Origin: an uncultured bacterium
GTDB taxonomy: Bacteria; Cyanobacteriota; Vampirovibrionia; Gastranaerophilales; Gastranaerophilaceae
Direction of reading: 5' to 3'
Length of the DNA: 26,335 bases
Assembly (NCBI GenBank): GCA_900547585.1
Contig: URHD01000026.1
Span: forward strand, 1-26,335
Shown: in pieces, positions 7,671-14,669 of the stretch
How the letters are laid out: each line of letters begins with the position of its first letter
Position numbering within the stretch: position 1 is the first letter of the stretch
The notes under the pieces: model-generated
The model's database searches: none
Seen by the model: the letters and a program-made list of their open reading frames with translations, nothing else
Told to the model about the DNA's origin: nothing
Position numbers and translations under genes: made by a program

Positions 7671-7694
7671 AAAGAGCCTTTTTGGCTCTTTTTT
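7671..7694 (+). terminator. rho-independent terminator of the tRNA-Val transcript
   Basis: Stem AAAGAGCC (7671-7678) with GGCTCTTT (7684-7691), 5-nt loop, and a T run to 7694. Confidence 0.85.
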
Positions 7695-7713
7695 AGTAGC
7701 TTTTTTCATTTTG

Positions 7714-7743
7714 AAAGATTCTGAAACAAGTTCAGAATGACAG
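7714..7743. repeat. short palindromic (REP-like) element
   Basis: ATTCTGAA (7718-7725), ACAAG, TTCAGAAT (7731-7738), flanked by GAAAG and GACAG. The pattern 'agATTCTGAAacaagTTCAGAATgac' resembles an intergenic palindrome I recall from many unrelated genomes. It lies between two terminators and is not part of a gene. Confidence 0.45.
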
Positions 7744-7780
7744 ATAATTTATTGCTTAAAATTATATCAATGATAAAACA

Positions 7781-7811
7781 AAAAAGACCGGCATTAACCA
7801 CCGGTCTTTTT
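7781..7811 (-). terminator. terminator after the HEAT-like gene (bidirectional form)
   Basis: AAAAAGACCGG (7781-7791) pairs with CCGGTCTTTTT (7801-7811) around a 9-nt loop. It ends the minus-strand pair 8677-7830, and its A/T tails would let it work in both directions. Confidence 0.85.
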
Positions 7812-7829
7812 GAATTTTCATCTAATTTT

Positions 7830-8192
7830 TTATACAGAATATGTAATCAAAGTTTTTACAGAGCGTGCAGTATCTTTTACCTGCTGAATCTGAGAGTTTT
7901 CAAGAGTTTCGTCAAGAACCTCGAGAACTTTTGATTTATCTTCCATTTCAAGGATTTCATTGATTGAACTCATAGCTACTCTTGCGCTCATATCGTTGAT
8001 TCCTTTGCCTTCCGACGCAACTACAAGACGCAATGCCTCGGGGGAATTTTTTCTGATTAAAGCATGAGCTGTTTTTTCTCTGATTTCATCGATTGATGAG
8101 TTAGTGCCGATTTCGTTCAATACTCTGATTGAATCTTCATCGCTATGTTTGCCGAGTGCTTCAATAATATTAGAAATTCTGTCCTGATTCAT
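7830..8192 (-). CDS. small HEAT-repeat-like protein
   Basis: 120 aa, all helical, with three or four repeated helix pairs of HEAT type: 'ISNIIEALGKHSDEDSIRVLNEIG', 'SIDEIREKTAHALIRKNSPEALRLVV', 'MSARVAMSSINEILEMED' and 'VKDTARSVKTLI'. Proteins of this type bind other proteins; no catalytic residues are seen. The ATG follows an AGGAG site that overlaps the end of the upstream gene (8 nt between stop and start), so the two form one unit ending at the terminator 7781-7811. The specific family was not recognised. Confidence 0.7.
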   Translation of the reverse strand: MNQDRISNIIEALGKHSDEDSIRVLNEIGTNSSIDEIREKTAHALIRKNSPEALRLVVASEGKGINDMSARVAMSSINEILEMEDKSKVLEVLDETLENSQIQQVKDTARSVKTLITYSV

Positions 8193-8200
8193 TGCTTCTC

Positions 8201-8677
8201 CTACGCCTCCAATTCTTGTTTTAACATTGACTCCAAATCCGCAACAGGGCGTTTTGCAAGGTTGTTAACACTGTACGGATTGTTAAATTTATTAGAAATG
8301 CTTTCAGCAAGACCTTTTACATCAAAGCTTATTTCAGTATTTTTGGCAGTTTCCCAGGATTGAGCGATATTATCTCTGACTTTGCGTCCAAAAGAGATAA
8401 CTGCATTCATTCTGGATTTAAAAGCTTCGTTAAAAGAATTGATTCCCCCAACGATAGCGCTGGCAAAGAGCTTAGACTTTTGTCCTGCAGCTGCAAACGG
8501 GTTGTTAGAGCCATTTGATTCTTTGGGCGCAGAAGATTCAAAAACATCTGCAGCCAAAACATTACCTTTAAAGTTTATACCAAAAGGGTTTGAGGTGTGG
8601 CTTGCTGATTGATTGTTTTCTGTTGAACGGGGTTTAAAAATATTTTGGGACACCTTAGCGATACTGATTTTATCCAT
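8201..8677 (-). CDS. hypothetical protein, first gene of a two-gene unit
   Basis: 158 aa, not recognised. The first ~70 residues are Ser/Asn-rich and probably disordered, with an 'NPFGINFKGNVLAADVFE' patch at about 30-47; residues about 70-115 are a likely amphipathic helix region (SAIVGGINSFNEAFKSRMNAV), with another helix at the end. No signal peptide or membrane span. The ATG at 8677 is preceded by a doubled purine site (AGGAAAGGA). Coupled to the HEAT-like protein, so they may act together. Probably lineage-specific. Confidence 0.6.
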   Translation of the reverse strand: MDKISIAKVSQNIFKPRSTENNQSASHTSNPFGINFKGNVLAADVFESSAPKESNGSNNPFAAAGQKSKLFASAIVGGINSFNEAFKSRMNAVISFGRKVRDNIAQSWETAKNTEISFDVKGLAESISNKFNNPYSVNNLAKRPVADLESMLKQELEA

Positions 8678-8874
8678 TACATTTCCTTTCCTGAATAGTT
8701 GTTCCAGATTTATTCATTAAAGATATCATTTAATATTTAAGACATAATCATCTTTTTATAGGATTTTTGAACCAAAGAACCATACTTAAGTATAAGAGCT
8801 CTGAAAGATTATTGTAAATTTCACACTTATTAAATCAGCTTTTTACCCATTTACGTAATAATTACATATAAAAC

Positions 8875-8900
8875 AAAAAAAAGCCACTCGATTGAGTGGT
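8875..8900 (-). terminator. intrinsic terminator on the minus strand
   Basis: Stem CCACTC/GAGTGG (8884-8889 with 8894-8899), 4-nt loop, then eight T's when read on the minus strand. It would end the candidate sRNA or read-through from the 9101-11211 operon. Confidence 0.65.
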
Positions 8901-9006
8901 TTGTTTTCTGCATCCTAATGGTCTCTTTTGTGTTTATTATTTAGGAGTTTATATGTGTTCGGGGTTATTAATGTTATTTAGTGTTTCGACTACACTTAAA
9001 CCTTAC
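8875..9006 (-). ncRNA. candidate small RNA with own promoter and terminator
   Basis: Minus strand, about 130 nt, with no protein gene in this direction. Upstream is a good promoter (9013-9040). Downstream is a hairpin, CCACTC/GAGTGG (8884-8899), followed on the minus strand by eight T's. Inside are short inverted pairs (AGTGT...ACACT near 8981-8998 and TCCTAA...TTAGGA between about 8915 and 8950). It could instead be the 3' tail of the 9101 operon or the leader of the gene at 8677, but the terminator would stop most transcription before 8677. Both ends are sequence predictions only. Confidence 0.4.
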
Positions 9007-9010
9007 TTAT

Positions 9011-9040
9011 TTATTATGACACCATAATAAAAAATGTCAA
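9011..9040 (-). promoter_or_regulatory. promoter with overlapping operator-like palindrome
   Basis: Read on the minus strand: TTGACA (9035-9040), 16-nt spacer, CATAAT (9013-9018); TAATAA with an 18-nt spacer is an alternative -10. A perfect 8-bp palindrome TTATTATG-ACAC-CATAATAA (9011-9030) covers the -10 and part of the spacer, as a repressor site would. It points at the candidate RNA 8875-9006. Confidence 0.5.
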
Positions 9041-9100
9041 CACTTTTGAATTATTAAATATTACAAAAACTTTACAAACCAGCAAAACTCAGCAATAACG

Positions 9101-10318
9101 CTAATTTAGCGCATTATTTTTTATAAAATCATAAAGCCCGAAAGCCTCGATTGTGCCGACAATAATTTCCCATTCAGGCAGCGCTTCCTCCAGCTCCTCT
9201 TTCATGTGAGCAAGAAGCCCGGGAATAATAATTTTCCTTGTCTTAATTTTGGACGCCAAATCAACCTTTTTTAGCATTTTTGCGACGATTTCCGCATTAA
9301 ATTTATCAGCAGACCATGCCGTAAGCACACTCATGCCGTCAGACGGAGTAACAACAAGGTAAGAGCCAAAAGGCATTGATTCCAGCTCACCAGCAACGGC
9401 AAAATAGGTCAGTGCAAAATTTGTCGTCATTAAAACCACAGAATTTTCATCCGGTTCATTAAATTCATACACTTTAGACTCAACCTGAAGCGGTTTTTGG
9501 GGATTTGTGTAGATATTTTGCCTCAGCGTAAACAAAGATGCCAGAAGCGCTTCGTTGAAAGCATCGAGAATTATAACGTTCGCGTAACGACAAATCAACA
9601 TGGACGCGAGAGCGCAGGTTTTATAAACATCTTCAAAATGAGGCAAATCCGCAATAACAGGGAAAGTAAAAGGCTCATAACGGTCAAGAATCGCTTTTCT
9701 TCTTATCTGTGTAAAGGTTTCGAGAATTTTTTGAACGCTCAAAGCTGAGATTTCCGGCATCAGGAGAAGTTGATTTTCGCACTGATTGATTTTGTTTATA
9801 GAATTGCAGGCAAGTTCTTGAAGATTCCCCCCTCTGACAATACGCGAGTCGTCTGCTTTTAGAAGAGCAAAACCGGCGCCTGTTATTTCTTTTTCTATGC
9901 CCGGATTTGCGCCGGTTAAATAGATTCCGTTGATTTTAAAGGTTTCTCCGACACGTTCGACAGAATATTTTTTGATTTTTTCAAAAGTCCTTCCAAAATC
10001 AGCCGAATCAGGGTCGAGTTTTATAAAAATCGCAGCAGGGTTCACAAATGTTTTTTCATGCCTGAACATAACAGTTTCGCCGCCCACTTTGCAGTCTTTT
10101 GAGAGCAGAATTTCATGCTGCTGGGTTTTGGAGGATTCTTTACATTGTTCAACCAGCTCTGCCGGAGCAAAAGGACATTTTTCAATGCCAATTTGCTGCT
10201 TTGCAAGCTTCAGTGCAAACGCCATGCATGTCGGGCTGCCGCATTTTTTACAATTCGTTCCCTCTGATTTTTTTGCGGCAGGAAGGTATTTAAAAATTTG
10301 CATACCCGTCAAGCTCAT
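9101..10318 (-). CDS. corrinoid iron-sulfur protein large subunit (AcsC/CdhE-like)
   Basis: 405 aa. In the Wood-Ljungdahl pathway this subunit binds a [4Fe-4S] cluster and, with the small subunit, a cobamide that carries methyl from methyltetrahydrofolate to acetyl-CoA synthase. Residues 9-60 are the cluster domain, with C23-x2-C26-x4-C31-x16-C48 in the typical 'EGTNCKKCGSPTCMAFA' context. A TIM-barrel part follows, and the C-terminus ('SDGMSVLTAWSADKFNAEIVAKML' to 'LEEALPEWEIIVGTIEAFGLYDFI') matches the corrinoid-binding end of AcsC. It is somewhat shorter than the usual ~440-450 aa. The start overlaps the AcsD-like stop in an ATGA. No CODH, ACS or methyltransferase gene is adjacent, so the role in this organism is open. 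Confidence 0.88.
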   Translation of the reverse strand: MSLTGMQIFKYLPAAKKSEGTNCKKCGSPTCMAFALKLAKQQIGIEKCPFAPAELVEQCKESSKTQQHEILLSKDCKVGGETVMFRHEKTFVNPAAIFIKLDPDSADFGRTFEKIKKYSVERVGETFKINGIYLTGANPGIEKEITGAGFALLKADDSRIVRGGNLQELACNSINKINQCENQLLLMPEISALSVQKILETFTQIRRKAILDRYEPFTFPVIADLPHFEDVYKTCALASMLICRYANVIILDAFNEALLASLFTLRQNIYTNPQKPLQVESKVYEFNEPDENSVVLMTTNFALTYFAVAGELESMPFGSYLVVTPSDGMSVLTAWSADKFNAEIVAKMLKKVDLASKIKTRKIIIPGLLAHMKEELEEALPEWEIIVGTIEAFGLYDFIKNNALN

Positions 10319-11211
10319 TTTATCAGCCCTTTCAGCGTTTTTATAGTTTCAGGATTCCACAGAACCAGCAGATTTACACCCGCACAAATCATTGCCGAGG
10401 CGGCAGAAATCTCCCACATTGCGGCTCGCTCTTTGTAAACACCCCAGTTTTCATCAAATTTGTCGCTTTTAGCCTCTTTTGCCTTGCAGGTTTCTTCCCC
10501 GATAAAGGCAATTATCGGCATATTGAGCATTGTATCGCCGTCAAAACCTGCCTGTTTAATTTTTTCAACTATGCTGTACCCGTATTCAAGCCCGTAGCCG
10601 AGCCCGCCCATATCAGGGTCAATTAAAATCCTGTCCGGAGGCAGATTTTTGTCGATTGTAAGGATATTCAGCTCTTTAGCAAGATTTATATCGATCGGTG
10701 TGCGCAAAACCAGACAATGACCGGAATTCACAACGGGCGGGACGATTTCCTCATAGTTAGTTTCATCAGCGAAAGCGATAATTGACTGTTTTTTTGCGGA
10801 TTCAGCTATTTTAGGGAGAAGAATTTTATCAATTTCCGTATTATTTGCCCCCCTGTAAATCATAGATTTTGATGAAAATCCTTCAATTTTTGCAATTATT
10901 GCCGGAATTTTTTCACAAAGAGCCTCAAGTGAGCTCTCATCGGCATTGAATTTTACAGAAACCATATCAGCGTCAGAAGCCAACGCAATCTTTAATTTTT
11001 CATAAAAATCTCCGCTGCCGTATGCTTCGTTAATATAATCCGGATAGAAATTGTCCATTGCATAAGGAATTTCCAGTGCAAAAAAAGGGTACGCAGAATT
11101 ATTGTTTTCGCCCATAAAAGAGTATGACGAATCCCCGCCAATATTTACCCCGTTTAAGTCTAGTTTTCTTATTTTTTCTTTGAAAATACAAGAAGATAGG
11201 TCTAAATTCAT
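10315..11211 (-). CDS. corrinoid iron-sulfur protein small subunit (AcsD/CdhD-like)
   Basis: 298 aa, slightly shorter than typical AcsD (about 310-320). It is the TIM-barrel partner of the AcsC-like subunit. Diagnostic parts: 'PFFALEIPYAM' near residue 45, 'ILIDPDMGGLGYGLEYGYSIVEKI', 'MLNMPIIAFIGEETCKAKEAK' and 'WGVYKERAAMWEISAASAMICAGVNLLVLWNPE', which follow the family order closely. Start is ATG at 11211 with an AGG site 4 nt before it; both lie in a perfect hairpin (11193-11222). It sits 38 nt after the small gene at 11250-11540 and is translationally coupled to the large subunit. That both subunits are intact argues for a working complex. Confidence 0.88.
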   Translation of the reverse strand: MNLDLSSCIFKEKIRKLDLNGVNIGGDSSYSFMGENNNSAYPFFALEIPYAMDNFYPDYINEAYGSGDFYEKLKIALASDADMVSVKFNADESSLEALCEKIPAIIAKIEGFSSKSMIYRGANNTEIDKILLPKIAESAKKQSIIAFADETNYEEIVPPVVNSGHCLVLRTPIDINLAKELNILTIDKNLPPDRILIDPDMGGLGYGLEYGYSIVEKIKQAGFDGDTMLNMPIIAFIGEETCKAKEAKSDKFDENWGVYKERAAMWEISAASAMICAGVNLLVLWNPETIKTLKGLIK

Positions 11212-11222
11212 AGACCTATCTT
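11193..11222 (-). promoter_or_regulatory. start-codon hairpin of the acsD-like gene
   Basis: A perfect inverted repeat AGATAGGTCTA (11194-11204) - 6 nt - TAGACCTATCT (11211-11221), extended by one A-T pair. In the mRNA the left arm contains the AGG ribosome site and the A of the AUG; the right arm is codons 3-6 (Leu-Asp-Leu-Ser). Folding would hide the translation start. The same palindrome could instead be a protein-binding site in DNA. Confidence 0.6.
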
Positions 11223-11249
11223 AAAAAGTAAATATTCTAATGTCAAATA

Positions 11250-11540
11250 CTAGCCAAAGAAACCGTATTGTTTAATAGCAGCATCCGCGCTTAGTTTTTT
11301 TGTTGCTTCTGTAGTTCTCGGTGAGAAGAAAGTTACAACAGGGTTATCGTAGATACCCGGGAAATTATCAGCAGCGCTTGCCGGCTTTTTGAGCGGAGGA
11401 AGCTCAGAATGGAAAGTTCTTTTTGGCTGAACAGGGGGCAGTTTGCTCAATTGGGCATCTATTCTGCTCATTGCCTTTTGAGCTGCTGCTTCTATGTCAG
11501 CTGCTTTGGGGATAACGGTGCTTGCATTAAATTTAATCAT
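11250..11540 (-). CDS. hypothetical small protein upstream of the corrinoid protein genes
   Basis: 96 aa, not recognised. An N-terminal Ala-rich helix (AADIEAAAQKAMSRIDAQLSKL) is followed by a Pro-rich, probably unfolded middle and an 'NPVVTFFSP' patch; no Cys, signal peptide or membrane span. A GGAG site lies 7 nt before the ATG. It is 38 nt upstream of the acsD-like gene on the same strand, so it may be the first gene of that operon, although no strong promoter was seen between it and the gpmI terminator (a TTGACG with a weak TAGCTA partner lies near 11553-11581, read on the minus strand). Confidence 0.6.
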   Translation of the reverse strand: MIKFNASTVIPKAADIEAAAQKAMSRIDAQLSKLPPVQPKRTFHSELPPLKKPASAADNFPGIYDNPVVTFFSPRTTEATKKLSADAAIKQYGFFG

Positions 11541-11584
11541 TATTTTCTCCTTATATGATTGTTTTTTAGCTACTGTCGGGAATA

Positions 11585-11615
11585 AAAAGCGTCAATATTA
11601 AATTTTGACGCTTTT
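11585..11615 (-). terminator. terminator of gpmI
   Basis: AAAAGCGTCAA (11585-11595) pairs with TTGACGCTTTT (11605-11615) around a 9-nt loop. On the minus strand the hairpin ends in CTTTTTATT, 30 nt after the gpmI stop. Confidence 0.85.
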
Positions 11616-11645
11616 AACCCTTAATGTTACAATTCTTAATTAAGA

Positions 11646-13172
11646 TTATTTGATAAGACTGTGTCCTGTCATTTCTTCAGGCTGTTTTATGCCCAGAAGC
11701 TGTAGTACAGTCGGTGCAACATCGCATAATGCACCTGTTTCTTTCAGCTCATAAGCATTGTTTCCGTTAATAAGCAGGAACGGAACAGGATTTGTTGTGT
11801 GGGCTGTGAAAGGTGCGTGAGTTAAAGGGTCTTCCATGCATTCTGAGTTGCCGTGGTCAGCGGTAAGCAGCATAATTACGCCGTTTTCTTTGGCTTTTTC
11901 TGCAATTCTGCCAACGCACTTATCCACGGTTTCATCAGCCTTAACAGCAGCCTCAAAAACGCCCGTATGACCGACCATATCGGGATTTGCAAAATTTACG
12001 AGAATAAATCCATACTGAGGGTCATCAAGAGCTTTTAAAACGTTTTCACATACCTCGGGAGCACTCATCTCGGGCTGCATATCGTAAGTAGGCACCTTGG
12101 GTGACGCAACCAGTGCTCTGGTTTCGAGTTTTCCGGATTTTTCTTCACCGCCGTTAAAGAAAAATGTTATGTGCGCATATTTTTCGGTTTCAGCCGTTCT
12201 GAACTGCTTAATTCCGTTTTCATCGAGGACATCGCCGAGAATATTCACGAGCTTTTCCGGAGGGTAAGCAATTGCGAGCGGGAAAGTTTCATCATATTGC
12301 GCCATGCAAACATAGAAAAGGTTATTTCTTCTCGCTTTTCTGGCAAAACCGTCAAAATCCTCAAAAGTCATCGCTCTTGTGATTTCGCGAGCTCTGTCAG
12401 GCCTGTAGTTGAAGAAAATAACCGCATCGTTGTCTTTTATTCTTGAATCCGGGTCAGAATTTGTTATTGTCGGCAAAACGAATTCATCAGTGACATCTTT
12501 TGCATAAGAAGCCTTAATTGCTTCATCAGAATTCGCAGCTTTTTCGCCCTCGCCAAATAAAAGAGCGTTATATGCTTTTTCAACCCTGTCCCATCTGTTA
12601 TCTCTGTCCATTGCATAATATCGGCCCGAGATTGTAGCGATTTTGGGCAAATCGTATTTTTTAAGCTCATTTTCAAGCTCTGCGAGGAATTCAACAGCGC
12701 TTTTCGGGGGAGTATCTCTACCGTCAAGGAAAGCGTGGACATAAACTTTTTTCAAACCGTTGTCAGCTGCCATTTTAATAAGAGCTTTAATATGGTCAAA
12801 AGAGCTGTGAACACCGCCTGTGGAGACAAGCCCGTAAAGATGAAGCGAGGAATCGTTCTTTTTTACATGGTCGATTGCGGCTTTAAACGCTTTGTTTTCA
12901 AAGAATTTTCCTTCGCGGATTTCCTTGTTAATTCTTGTTAAATCCTGATAAACAACACGCCCTGCGCCGAGATTCAGGTGTCCGACTTCAGAATTGCCCA
13001 TCTGACCGTCAGGAAGGCCCACATATTCGCCCGAAGCATTGATTTGTGTATATTTTTCAGTCGCTTTCAATCTGTCAAAGTTCGGCGTGTCAGCTGTTTT
13101 AGTAGCGTCTTTCGGGCAGTCTTTGTTAATGCCCCAGCCGTCCATAATACATAACAAAACTCTTTTATTCAT
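11646..13172 (-). CDS. gpmI: 2,3-bisphosphoglycerate-independent phosphoglycerate mutase
   Basis: 508 aa, the normal length. It interconverts 3- and 2-phosphoglycerate in glycolysis using two Mn ions and a phospho-serine intermediate, in the cytoplasm. Metal ligand D11 lies in 'CIMDGWG'; the catalytic Ser is S61 in 'DGQMGNSEVGHLNLGAGR'; 'HAFLDGRDTPP', 'ISGRYYAMDRD' and the late metal motif 'LLTADHGNSE' are present. An AGGAG site precedes the ATG. It is a single-gene unit with its own terminator, divergent from the MscS-like gene; a TATAAT lies at 13199-13204 on the minus strand but without a clear -35. Confidence 0.98.
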   Translation of the reverse strand: MNKRVLLCIMDGWGINKDCPKDATKTADTPNFDRLKATEKYTQINASGEYVGLPDGQMGNSEVGHLNLGAGRVVYQDLTRINKEIREGKFFENKAFKAAIDHVKKNDSSLHLYGLVSTGGVHSSFDHIKALIKMAADNGLKKVYVHAFLDGRDTPPKSAVEFLAELENELKKYDLPKIATISGRYYAMDRDNRWDRVEKAYNALLFGEGEKAANSDEAIKASYAKDVTDEFVLPTITNSDPDSRIKDNDAVIFFNYRPDRAREITRAMTFEDFDGFARKARRNNLFYVCMAQYDETFPLAIAYPPEKLVNILGDVLDENGIKQFRTAETEKYAHITFFFNGGEEKSGKLETRALVASPKVPTYDMQPEMSAPEVCENVLKALDDPQYGFILVNFANPDMVGHTGVFEAAVKADETVDKCVGRIAEKAKENGVIMLLTADHGNSECMEDPLTHAPFTAHTTNPVPFLLINGNNAYELKETGALCDVAPTVLQLLGIKQPEEMTGHSLIK

Positions 13173-13259
13173 TATTCTCTCCTTATTAATGTTTCATAAT
13201 TATATTATCCACGCTCAAAAAAATTTTTATACATAGTCGACCGGTTACCCCCTGAGCAT

Positions 13260-13288
13260 TTGCATTAACTAAAGATTTTATTTACAAT
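13260..13288 (+). promoter_or_regulatory. promoter of the mscS-like/rsfS unit
   Basis: TTGCAT (13260-13265), 17-nt spacer, TACAAT (13283-13288); the start point would be near 13295, with the GAGGGAG ribosome site in the short leader before the ATG at 13313. Confidence 0.65.
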
Positions 13289-13312
13289 TGATAAAGACTG
13301 AGGGAGTATAAT

Positions 13313-14161
13313 ATGCGTCAGGAAAAAATAGATTTAATAACTACAATAGTTCAAAGCGATGCTTTTATAGTTTGCACACAGATTATATTTTTTGCTTTAA
13401 TAATTAAAGCTGCACACTTTATTATTGGCAGATTTGCCGAGAGAGCACGGAACTTTAGCAAAGATACAGAATTTATCAAACAAATTAACACAACCCAGCA
13501 CCTTATCCAGTCAGCTGTTGACGCTGTTATTATAATTCTGGGCGGAATGTACATTTTGAACAAATTAGGCATTGATATTCGTCCGATATTAACAGCAGCA
13601 GGGGTTCTGGGCGTTGCTGTAGGTTTTGGCTCAAAAAGATTTGTCGAAGATTTGATTACAGGGCTGGTTTTGATTCTGGAGGGGCAAATCAGGGTCGGAG
13701 ATGTTGTTGAAATAGCCGGAAAGCTCGGAACAGTCGAAAAAGTTGATATAAAACTTGTCGTGTTGAGGGACATGTCGGGGAATGTGCATTATATAAGAAA
13801 CGGTATGATTGATATTGTAACAAATATGACACGCGACTATTCTTATTATGTTTTTGATATTGGCGTAGCTTACAAAGAAAACCTCGACCGGGTTTTTGAA
13901 GTCATAAAAGAGCTCGACAAGGATTTCCGGCAGAATTATGAACACAAAGAGGATGTTTATGCTCCGCTGGAATTACTCGGGGTTGACAGCCTGGGGGATT
14001 CGGCAGTAGTTATAAAAGCCCGCTACAAAACCCGCCCCAGATACCAATGGCAGGTAGGAAGAGCTTTTTACAAAGCAATTAAAGACAAATTTGATGAAGC
14101 CGGCATTGAAATCCCGTTTCCCCAGCGCACGCTTCACATTGAACATAACGAAAAAATTTAA
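13313..14161 (+). CDS. small-conductance mechanosensitive channel (MscS family)
   Basis: 282 aa. MscS channels open under membrane tension to release solutes in osmotic downshock. Three hydrophobic segments are seen: residues about 14-35, 60-85, and the pore helix region about 92-130, where 'LTAAGVLGVAVGFGSKRFVEDLITGLVLILEGQIRVGDVV' is the family hallmark (Gly/Ala-rich TM3 leading into the beta domain). The beta and C-terminal domains follow ('NGMIDIVTNMTRD', 'IEIPFPQRTLHI'). The rsfS start is 13 nt after its stop, preceded by AAGGAG, so both are in one transcript. Confidence 0.93.
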   Translation: MRQEKIDLITTIVQSDAFIVCTQIIFFALIIKAAHFIIGRFAERARNFSKDTEFIKQINTTQHLIQSAVDAVIIILGGMYILNKLGIDIRPILTAAGVLGVAVGFGSKRFVEDLITGLVLILEGQIRVGDVVEIAGKLGTVEKVDIKLVVLRDMSGNVHYIRNGMIDIVTNMTRDYSYYVFDIGVAYKENLDRVFEVIKELDKDFRQNYEHKEDVYAPLELLGVDSLGDSAVVIKARYKTRPRYQWQVGRAFYKAIKDKFDEAGIEIPFPQRTLHIEHNEKI

Positions 14162-14174
14162 TTAAGGAGAAAAA

Positions 14175-14576
14175 ATGGAAGAACTCAGCTCATATAAATT
14201 TGCAAGCATTCTCGCAAGAATTCTGGACGACAAATTGGCAAAAGATATCACAATCCTGAACATCAGCAATGTTTCAATGCTCGCAGACTACTTTGTGATT
14301 TGTTCTGCCGATACAAACACGCAGGTAAAAGCGCTTACTGAAAATGTCAGAGAACGTGTTAAGCATCTTTTCGGAAGAATACCTGCAGGCGAGGAAAACG
14401 ACCTTAAAAACAGGTGGAATCTCCTTGATTACGGCGACGTTATCGTACATGTTCTGCACAAAGAGGAACGCGAAACTTATGCAATCGAAAAATTCTGGTC
14501 ACATGCATTCAAAGTTGAACGCAATGACTGGGAAGAAGAATCAAAAGAATACTCTATCTACGAAAACGGGCAGTAA
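14175..14576 (+). CDS. rsfS: ribosomal silencing factor RsfS
   Basis: 133 aa. RsfS (RsfA/YbeB) binds uL14 on the 50S subunit and blocks subunit joining when nutrients are low. The family core is clear: 'LDDKLAKDITILNISNVSMLADYFVICSADTNTQVKALTENV' and 'WNLLDYGDVIVHVLHKEERETYAIEKFW'. In many bacteria rsfS sits beside nadD and yqeK; here those two genes are about 3 kb away on the other strand, so the usual cluster is split by rearrangement. It follows the mscS-like gene in one transcript. Confidence 0.95.
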   Translation: MEELSSYKFASILARILDDKLAKDITILNISNVSMLADYFVICSADTNTQVKALTENVRERVKHLFGRIPAGEENDLKNRWNLLDYGDVIVHVLHKEERETYAIEKFWSHAFKVERNDWEEESKEYSIYENGQ

Positions 14577-14577
14577 C

Positions 14578-14604
14578 TTGTAAAAATTCGTAAAACTATA
14601 TAAT
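14578..14604 (+). promoter_or_regulatory. possible promoter of the phosphatase gene
   Basis: TTGTAA (14578-14583) and an exact TATAAT (14599-14604), spacer 15 nt (short); TAATAA at 14601-14606 would give 17 nt. It begins directly after the rsfS stop codon. Confidence 0.35.
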
Positions 14605-14669
14605 AATAAGTAGCAAAATATTTTTTTACCGGATTTTAGATAAAACAAGTTTACAACCCGGAACAATAT

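Noticed and set aside
9105..9125. CGCTAA/TTAGCG palindrome at the end of the AcsC-like gene
   Set aside because: The arms are almost touching, so only a very short stem can form, and no T run follows on the minus strand.
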